From NCBI GenBank assembly GCA_030613065.1, contig JAUWMQ010000005.1:1-49207 (forward strand): DNA of 49,207 bases, read 5' to 3'. The notes beneath the pieces are model-generated. The model was given only the letters and a program-made list of their open reading frames with translations, searched no databases and was not told the origin of the DNA. The DNA comes from Candidatus Aegiribacteria sp. (GTDB lineage Bacteria > Fermentibacterota > Fermentibacteria > Fermentibacterales > JCC-6). The first letter of the stretch is position 1; each line of letters opens with the position of its first letter. Positions 44,882 to 49,207 of the stretch are shown here, in pieces. Both the position numbers and the translations under genes were made by a program.

Positions 44882-44914
44882 AGGGAAGGGCTGCTGACTC
44901 AGCAGCTCTTCCCT
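44882..44914 (+). terminator. 15-bp hairpin between focA and fdhD
   Basis: Bases 44882-44896 pair completely with 44900-44914 (14 Watson-Crick pairs and one G-T) around a 3-nt ACT loop. It lies 12 bases past the focA stop and 18 before the fdhD start. No T-run follows, so it may be a terminator, an attenuator, or an RNA end that protects the upstream transcript from degradation and lowers fdhD-mobA expression. Confidence 0.75.
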
Positions 44915-44932
44915 CGAAGTGAGAACAAAATA

Positions 44933-45631
44933 ATGTCAGTGACAGACAGAATAATAATTACGACGATCAAAGACGGAAAAACTGTAGAGCGCGAGGACAC
45001 TCTCGTTCAGCAGATGACATACACTCTGGAATTGAACGGGGTACACGCCATTACTTCTGTCTGTTGCCCGGGAGATCTTCAGTCTCTTGCCTATGGATAC
45101 CTGGCAACACAGGGTTACATATCGCGAGGTGACAAGCCCTCATCTATGAAACAGATCGGATGTACTGTAAGAATTGCATTTGGTGAAACCCCGGTCGTAA
45201 AGGAACTGGTACCGGTAGCGTCAGATTACAGGGTCACACCGGAAATCATAGTGAAACAGGTAGTTGAATCTGTTAAGGCAGGAGTAATCTTTAATGAAAC
45301 AGGTGCAACACACTCTGCTTCAATAAGCCGGGAAGATTCTATTGAGTGTTACGTAGAGGACATAAGCCGCTCGGCTGTGTTAGAAAAAGTTATCGGTTCC
45401 GCATACCTGAAGAATCTTGAGATCCATCGATCATTCATTATTCTGTCATCTCGTGTTCCATCAGCTTTTGTCAGAAAGATAGCAAGGGTTGGTGTTCCGA
45501 TCATTGCTGCTATTTCTGCACCTACTGTGCAAGCTGTCAATGAGGCGGATAAGCTGGGTATATGTCTTTGCGGTTTTGTCCGGGGTAATCGAATGAATGT
45601 ATATGCAAACAAATGGCGCCTGGGTCTATGA
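44933..45631 (+). CDS. fdhD: FdhD-family formate dehydrogenase maturation protein (divergent)
   Basis: A 232-residue protein. CCPGDLQSLAYGYLATQGYI, GATHSAS, VEDISRSAVLEKVIG (canonical EDVGRHNAVDKVIG) and SAPTVQAVNEADKLGICLCG with GFVRGNRMNVY identify FdhD. FdhD transfers sulfur from a desulfurase to the molybdenum cofactor of formate dehydrogenase. In E. coli this uses a CxxC loop; here no CxxC occurs between the GCTVRIAF strand and VKAGVIFNETG, and the RHN triplet is RSA. Sulfur transfer must be altered, or use other cysteines (CC at residues ~42-43). It is coupled to mobA. Confidence 0.82.
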   Translation: MSVTDRIIITTIKDGKTVEREDTLVQQMTYTLELNGVHAITSVCCPGDLQSLAYGYLATQGYISRGDKPSSMKQIGCTVRIAFGETPVVKELVPVASDYRVTPEIIVKQVVESVKAGVIFNETGATHSASISREDSIECYVEDISRSAVLEKVIGSAYLKNLEIHRSFIILSSRVPSAFVRKIARVGVPIIAAISAPTVQAVNEADKLGICLCGFVRGNRMNVYANKWRLGL

Positions 45632-46215
45632 TCTTCAAAGAGACTTCACTGCTTATCCTTGCGGGTGGAGCATCCAGCCGTATGGGTTGTCCGAAGCATC
45701 TTCTACCGGTTTTCGGCGGGACGATGATGGATAGCATAATAAACCGTCTCGGAGGGATGTTCGCAGAAACCATTGTTGCCGGCAGGGGTATTGAACTTAA
45801 TCACAGAGACGCAAGGATCGTGGAGGATATCAGGCCTGAGCAAAGTCCATTGGTCGGGATACTATCGGGTTTGAAGGCATCGAGTACGTCAAATGTATTC
45901 GTGCTGGGGTGTGATATGCCTTTCGTTAAGCCCGGTTTAATACACCTTCTTACCTCCAGAAAAGATGATACAAGTGATGTAGTAATTCCTGTCATAAGGG
46001 GGTATTTTGAGCCTCTTTGCGCGATTTACAGCTGCAGGACTTCAGATAGAATCGCGCAGTACATTGATTCGGGAGGTAGAAAAGTAACAGGTTTTTTTCA
46101 GACTGTGAACGTAGCGGAAGTCCGGGAATCCGAGATCAGATTATTCGACCCTCTTCTCAAATCGTTTACTAACCTTAATACACCCAACGACTATCGCAAT
46201 TACTATCTTTCATAG
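45628..46215 (+). CDS. mobA: MobA-like molybdenum cofactor guanylyltransferase
   Basis: A 195-residue nucleotidyltransferase. LILAGGASSRMGCPKHLLP is the nucleotide-binding loop (canonical LAGGxSxRMGxxK), IRPEQSPLVGILSGL follows and VLGCDMPF carries the Mg-binding aspartate. It would attach GMP to molybdopterin to make the bis-MGD cofactor of the dehydrogenase. ATG 45628 overlaps the fdhD stop (ATGA); an upstream in-frame ATG at 45613 is possible but lacks a ribosome site. It ends the formate cluster. Confidence 0.85.
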   Translation: MIFKETSLLILAGGASSRMGCPKHLLPVFGGTMMDSIINRLGGMFAETIVAGRGIELNHRDARIVEDIRPEQSPLVGILSGLKASSTSNVFVLGCDMPFVKPGLIHLLTSRKDDTSDVVIPVIRGYFEPLCAIYSCRTSDRIAQYIDSGGRKVTGFFQTVNVAEVRESEIRLFDPLLKSFTNLNTPNDYRNYYLS

Positions 46216-46660
46216 TTCCCGAAAGAACCCTCTCAAGCATTAATGTCATGAACTTCAGACCCAGGAGGCAGCATTTCGTATTCTATTTCCTGTGCTTCAT
46301 GCACTTCTCAATATCCCTGTAGTAATTCGCGTGTGGGCCGATCATGATTAATTCAAGAGTATCGGCATCCTTCCCTTATCAGGCGGCTGGTTCATACAGT
46401 TATTCTAGACTTCATTGCATTCAATAATTCATTGCTTCGTACTTAAGAATTACAATAGCGTGAAGTGACAGGTAGCACAAGACATCAGTATCAGGTTTAT
46501 CTGTACCATTTTGCCCGAATTAATTCGTACCAGCCTGTTGTCGTCAGGATTGTTGTATACCGGGGGATTGAGCGATTGCTTCGATGACTTTCAGAATTCT
46601 CTTTTCACCCTTCAGATTTACTGGATTGACGTATGACGTAATGCGTAATAGTATTCTATA
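46216..46660. other. Intergenic region, 445 bp, with gene debris
   Basis: No intact gene is seen. A toxin fragment lies on the minus strand at 46283-46375. CGAATTAATTCG (46516-46527) is a perfect 12-bp palindrome. Before the higB-like frame, TTGACG (46626-46631) and an ATGACG/TATAAT pair (46633-46638, 46657-46662) may be an old promoter; the -10 overlaps the annotated start codon, arguing against efficient expression. Confidence 0.45.
46283..46375 (-). pseudogene. Remnant of a RelE/ParE-family toxin
   Basis: The minus-strand frame between two stops encodes about 30 residues: DTLELIMIGPHANYYRDI and then EKCMKHRK. 'L.LI.IGPHxNYYRDL' is the C-terminal signature of RelE-type toxins. The upstream frame is closed and no antitoxin gene is seen. 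It is too short to be active and is best read as an erosion product next to another damaged toxin gene. Confidence 0.55.
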
Positions 46661-46906
46661 ATGATTAAATCATTCAAGTGCAGGGACACGAAAAAGCTTT
46701 TCAACGATATTGATGTTCCCAAATTCAGGAGTATCAATAGGGCTGCAAGAATAAAACTTGAAGTCTTGCATGCGACCGTTTCTCTTCAAAGCCTGCGAGT
46801 TTCATCGGGAAACAGACTTGAGCAATTGCAAGGTAAGAGGAAAAGGCAGCATAACGAGTTAAGGATTCGTAGCGCACGTGTGCGCTGCAATTCTGTGTTG
46901 AATTAA
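46661..46906 (+). pseudogene. HigB/RelE-type toxin gene, 3' end disrupted
   Basis: An 81-residue frame. MIKSFKCRDTKKLFND, then AARIKLEVLHATVSLQSLR and [15 protein letters not shown] follow HigB toxins ('MIKSF..K.LK.LFE...', '...A..L..L....L....G..L..L.GKR.GQ.SIRIN'). The expected end (SIRIN.QWR.CF.W...) is missing: after residue ~63 the sequence diverges and runs into the inverted repeat of the downstream mobile element, where the stop lies. No higA antitoxin is visible. The toxin was probably broken by this insertion. Confidence 0.6.
46871..46886. repeat. G/C-rich hairpin next to the element's left end
   Basis: AGCGCAC (46871-46877) and GTGCGCT (46880-46886) form 7-bp arms around a 2-nt turn. 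The hairpin lies ten bases outside the inverted repeat that begins at 46896. HUH transposases often recognise such hairpins near their cleavage sites, so it might belong to the element. Confidence 0.4.
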
Positions 46907-46909
46907 GCG
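46896..46909 (+). repeat. Left copy of 14-bp inverted repeat
   Basis: TGTTGAATTAAGCG. The stop codon of the broken higB-like frame lies within it (46904-46906). The partner at 49194-49207 differs at one base. Confidence 0.65.
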
Positions 46910-47146
46910 GTGCGTCTATTTGGATTTTCTATTCGTGGCGTATGGTGATCATAGTCTCTTGAAAACAGTCAAAAACAGTAAAGTATCCGGTCGGACTTGT
47001 GGAGTTCAGGCCGGTTCTCTTGTATTTCCGGGTAGCATCGGTCATCAGGATTGATGGCTCAGAGATTTTGGGTAGACCGGTTCCTGGCCGCTTCATTGTG
47101 GTTTTCAGCGGCATATACCATGTGGGATAGTACAATCTCTCTTCTC

Positions 47147-48208
47147 TCACGGTGGTGCCCTCATCCGTTGCAGCGCGAGAACATGTATGAGCTCCGTACC
47201 ACAATACAGGCAGTTAAGTATTCGCGGTCTCTCAACCAGAAGCAGAACAGGTGGCAGCCCCAGTTGTTCGCGAAGAGCATTCAGTTTTTCCGTACATCGT
47301 TGATGGAGGAATCCGTAGTATCGTACTTTGCAGAAGCCTTTCGGCAGCACATGCTGAAGGAAGCGAGCCATGAACACAAGGACAGGAAGTGTCATCGGCT
47401 TCCAGTCCTTTGTACCAACCGGCTGGTATCGGAACGTGACTTCATTATTTTGGAGAGAGAGAATGCGGCTGTTCGTTATTGCCACACGATAGATATAGCG
47501 TGAGAGATAGCGAATTACTTCAGGTCCCTTTCCCACAGGTTCACAGTGTACAACCCAGTTCTTTTTCCAGACTCCTGCCGGAACAGAGTCATAAAGCCCG
47601 AGAGCTTTTACTCCATCGCGGAATTTACCACGGTAGATGGGTGAGAGTGCCCTGACGGGCAGGAAGAAGTCTTCATAAGGAGTTCTAACCCATTTTCCGC
47701 TCTCATTGATACCGCCACCGGGAACCAGGTAATGAACATGTGTATGATATGAGATATCACGACCCCATGTATGCAGAACGCCGAACATGCCGGGCTGCGC
47801 TCCGAGATGACGGGGATCAGCCGCAAGCTTCTTTAGAGCGTTTGATGAGGCTCGGAACAACAGCCCGTAACAATCCTTCTGATTACTCCTGACGACTTTG
47901 TTCAGCTCATGTGGTAAGGTGAAGGTTATCAGGAAGCACTGGACTTCGGGAATACGAGCTGACTGTTTTTCCACCCACCGTGTCGCATCATCGTTACCGC
48001 ACTTCGGACAGTGTCGGTTACCGCATGAATGGTAGCTGTACTTCTTCTTCCCGCAGGAGGGGCAGCTGTAGAGATTGCCGCCGAGCGCGGGAGTACGGCA
48101 CGCGATGATATCATCTATTGCTCTTCTGTGACTCGGTAGAACCTTATCACCGAACTTTCTGAGATATTCACCCCTGTACTGGCGGAAGATATCCGCCATC
48201 TCGATCAT
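47147..48208 (-). CDS. IS91-family transposase (HUH endonuclease)
   Basis: A 353-residue protein. The N-terminal zinc-binding region has Cys pairs in SCPSCGKK and HCPKCGND (residues ~49-71). The rolling-circle nuclease motif is HTHVHYL with His157 and His159. Candidate catalytic tyrosines are in YLSRYIYR (Tyr234, 238, 240). This is the Y2-type arrangement of IS91/ISCR transposases, which nick DNA and move by a rolling-circle-like process. The ATG is 11 nt after the recombinase stop. The frame looks intact. Confidence 0.9.
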   Translation of the reverse strand: MIEMADIFRQYRGEYLRKFGDKVLPSHRRAIDDIIACRTPALGGNLYSCPSCGKKKYSYHSCGNRHCPKCGNDDATRWVEKQSARIPEVQCFLITFTLPHELNKVVRSNQKDCYGLLFRASSNALKKLAADPRHLGAQPGMFGVLHTWGRDISYHTHVHYLVPGGGINESGKWVRTPYEDFFLPVRALSPIYRGKFRDGVKALGLYDSVPAGVWKKNWVVHCEPVGKGPEVIRYLSRYIYRVAITNSRILSLQNNEVTFRYQPVGTKDWKPMTLPVLVFMARFLQHVLPKGFCKVRYYGFLHQRCTEKLNALREQLGLPPVLLLVERPRILNCLYCGTELIHVLALQRMRAPP

Positions 48209-48219
48209 TGTTCGTCAGA

Positions 48220-49101
48220 TCAGGGAAGTTCATTCATGATTTCATCCAGATTTACTCTGGCTTTTTCTTGAGCAATACCAGTCAGATGCGTGTAAATAGC
48301 TGTAGTTGCCGGGCTGTTGTGACCGAGATTTGTCTGGATTTGTCGCAGGTTAACACCAGCTTCAAGTAAGTGAGTTGCATAGCTGTGGCGCAGCGAATGC
48401 ACCTGTGCCTTTTTACGGATACCACTGGCAAGAAGGGCTTCTTTGAAGGCCATCTGAATAACTGCTATTGAAAATGGCTCATTGATCGGATTGGTTTTGT
48501 TGTAGCTGCCGTGACAGCCCCGGCCAACTCTGGGAAACAGCCATTCCTCATTTCGGTGAATCAACCAGAATTCCCGCAGAAGTTTGAGAGTTCGCTTGGG
48601 TAAGGGCACATAGCGATCCTTACCTCCTTTACCATTGTGTACATGAACTACCATCCGGGCACTGTCTATGTCACAAATCTGTAATCTGGTACCCTCGCCC
48701 ACACGCAATCCAAGGGAGTAGATTGTTTCAAGACACGCCCTGTAACGGAAGAATCTTACATTCTGCATTATGGTAATAACTTCGCCACGAGAAAGAACTA
48801 CCGGCAGCTTGCTCTCCCGTGCAGGCCGAATCAACCCCAGAATTGACCAATCCCGTTTCAATGTCTTTTCCCAGAAGAATTTGATACCGCATATCGCTAT
48901 CGTACAGGTAGCACGAGCCCACTTCTTTTCATTCTTCACATAGAGAAAGTACGCTCGAATCTCTTGCTCATCAATCTTGTCAGGTGATTTACCGTAGTAT
49001 TCAGCAAGCTGCCTAACCGACCGGACATATGATTCCTGTGTTCTTGGATTCAACCCAGCGAGCTGAATATCCTCGATCATTCTCTTCTGCAGTGCTGTCA
49101 T
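48220..49101 (-). CDS. Tyrosine site-specific recombinase (XerC/D-like integrase)
   Basis: A 293-residue phage-integrase-family protein. A SAM-like N-terminal domain (~residues 1-85) precedes the catalytic set: Arg133 (LGLRVGEG), Lys161 (KGGKDR), His235 and Arg238 (HSLRHS), His261 (LGHNSP) and nucleophile Tyr270 (AIYTHL). The extra helix of integron integrases is not seen. GGGAGAATGTC precedes the ATG. It is transcribed together with the HUH transposase and probably resolves or inserts element intermediates. Confidence 0.9.
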   Translation of the reverse strand: MTALQKRMIEDIQLAGLNPRTQESYVRSVRQLAEYYGKSPDKIDEQEIRAYFLYVKNEKKWARATCTIAICGIKFFWEKTLKRDWSILGLIRPARESKLPVVLSRGEVITIMQNVRFFRYRACLETIYSLGLRVGEGTRLQICDIDSARMVVHVHNGKGGKDRYVPLPKRTLKLLREFWLIHRNEEWLFPRVGRGCHGSYNKTNPINEPFSIAVIQMAFKEALLASGIRKKAQVHSLRHSYATHLLEAGVNLRQIQTNLGHNSPATTAIYTHLTGIAQEKARVNLDEIMNELP

Positions 49102-49193
49102 GACATTCTCCCTATTTTACGGGAGTACTTGATTGCACTCCCTAGAGGAAGTATGCTACAAAGGATGTATGTTGTTTTTATCTGCGCGGTACG

Positions 49194-49207
49194 CGCTTAG
49201 TTCAACA
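49194..49207 (-). repeat. Right copy of 14-bp inverted repeat, at the window edge
   Basis: The reverse complement is TGTTGAACTAAGCG, one mismatch from 46896-46909. Just inside it, GCGCG (49184-49188) and CGCGC (49192-49196) form a hairpin overlapping the repeat by three bases. Confidence 0.65.

Larger units (their letters stand above)
46896..49207 (-). mobile_element. IS91-like element with HUH transposase and tyrosine recombinase
   Basis: The unit contains a tyrosine recombinase followed after 11 bases by an IS91-type transposase, a known pairing in IS91-like elements. TGTTGAATTAAGCG (46896-46909) and the reverse complement of 49194-49207 agree at 13 of 14 bases and enclose about 2.3 kb. 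The left 240 bp beyond the transposase carry no gene; CCGGTTC occurs there twice. The window ends exactly at the outer base of the right repeat, so the true end may extend further. Classic IS91 elements lack inverted repeats, making these ends unusual. Confidence 0.65.

Noticed and set aside
46848-46909. Integron attC-like site (GCATAAC and GTTGAAT flanking a hairpin)
   Set aside because: GTTGAAT fits GTTRRRY, but GCATAAC does not fit RYYYAAC, the inner boxes are not complementary, and the nearby recombinase lacks the integron-specific helix.
1-49207. CRISPR array, rRNA, phage module
   Set aside because: No regularly spaced repeats, rRNA signatures or phage structural genes were found on reading either strand.

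Overview
The window looks like a chromosomal segment of an anaerobic or facultative bacterium with a Gram-negative envelope, probably from a little-cultured FCB-related phylum; that placement is inference. Supporting signs are Omp85, OmpA and PorV-type outer-membrane proteins, secreted peptidases ending in a Y/F-P-x-P type beta-sandwich like type IX secretion (T9SS) cargo, and a cytoplasmic NAD-linked formate dehydrogenase module. There are no rRNA, tRNA or CRISPR loci. The window starts inside a gene and ends inside a terminal repeat of a mobile element.

Layout. (a) 1-3193: the 3' end of an unknown gene, then a minus-strand operon of a Fur-family regulator and a ZnuABC-type metal importer. 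(b) 3287-19907: a long plus-strand run: a PLP-homeostasis protein, a DivIVA-like protein, then a tightly packed surface/secretion operon. This operon encodes a C25 (gingipain/PorU-like) cysteine peptidase, PorV-like protein, M6 metallopeptidase, a small membrane protein, an HExxH metallopeptidase, a predicted beta-propeller, a 1040-residue outer-membrane protein and an Omp85 protein. The order C25-PorV recalls the PorU-PorV attachment complex of T9SS, so the operon probably makes and displays surface proteases. (c) 20171-27818: a CHASE-PAS hybrid histidine kinase of mosaic composition, an amidohydrolase, an OmpA-family protein and a lipoprotein.

(d) 27915-30308: an IS110-family element followed by a MazEF-like toxin-antitoxin pair with a consensus promoter. 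Upstream of the IS110 transposase is a foldable 148-nt segment with its own promoter, the best candidate in the window for an undescribed functional RNA (a bridge RNA). (e) 30477-36025, minus strand: a CASTOR/POLLUX-like ion channel with a LapA-like protein, a FabF-like ketosynthase with a nitronate monooxygenase-like flavoprotein, and two small genes. (f) 36386-39165: a MutS remnant, then an ArsR-methyltransferase fusion coupled to S-adenosylhomocysteinase, apparently from a leaderless promoter. (g) 39269-46215: a formate operon of a single-domain response regulator, NuoE-, NuoF- and FdhA-type subunits and FocA; then, after a 15-bp hairpin, FdhD and MobA for cofactor maturation. (h) 46216-49207: toxin-gene debris and a HUH (IS91-like) transposase with a tyrosine recombinase, bounded by a near-perfect 14-bp inverted repeat whose second copy is the last 14 bases of the window.

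Functional calls rest on motif reading and family knowledge; no database search was run.
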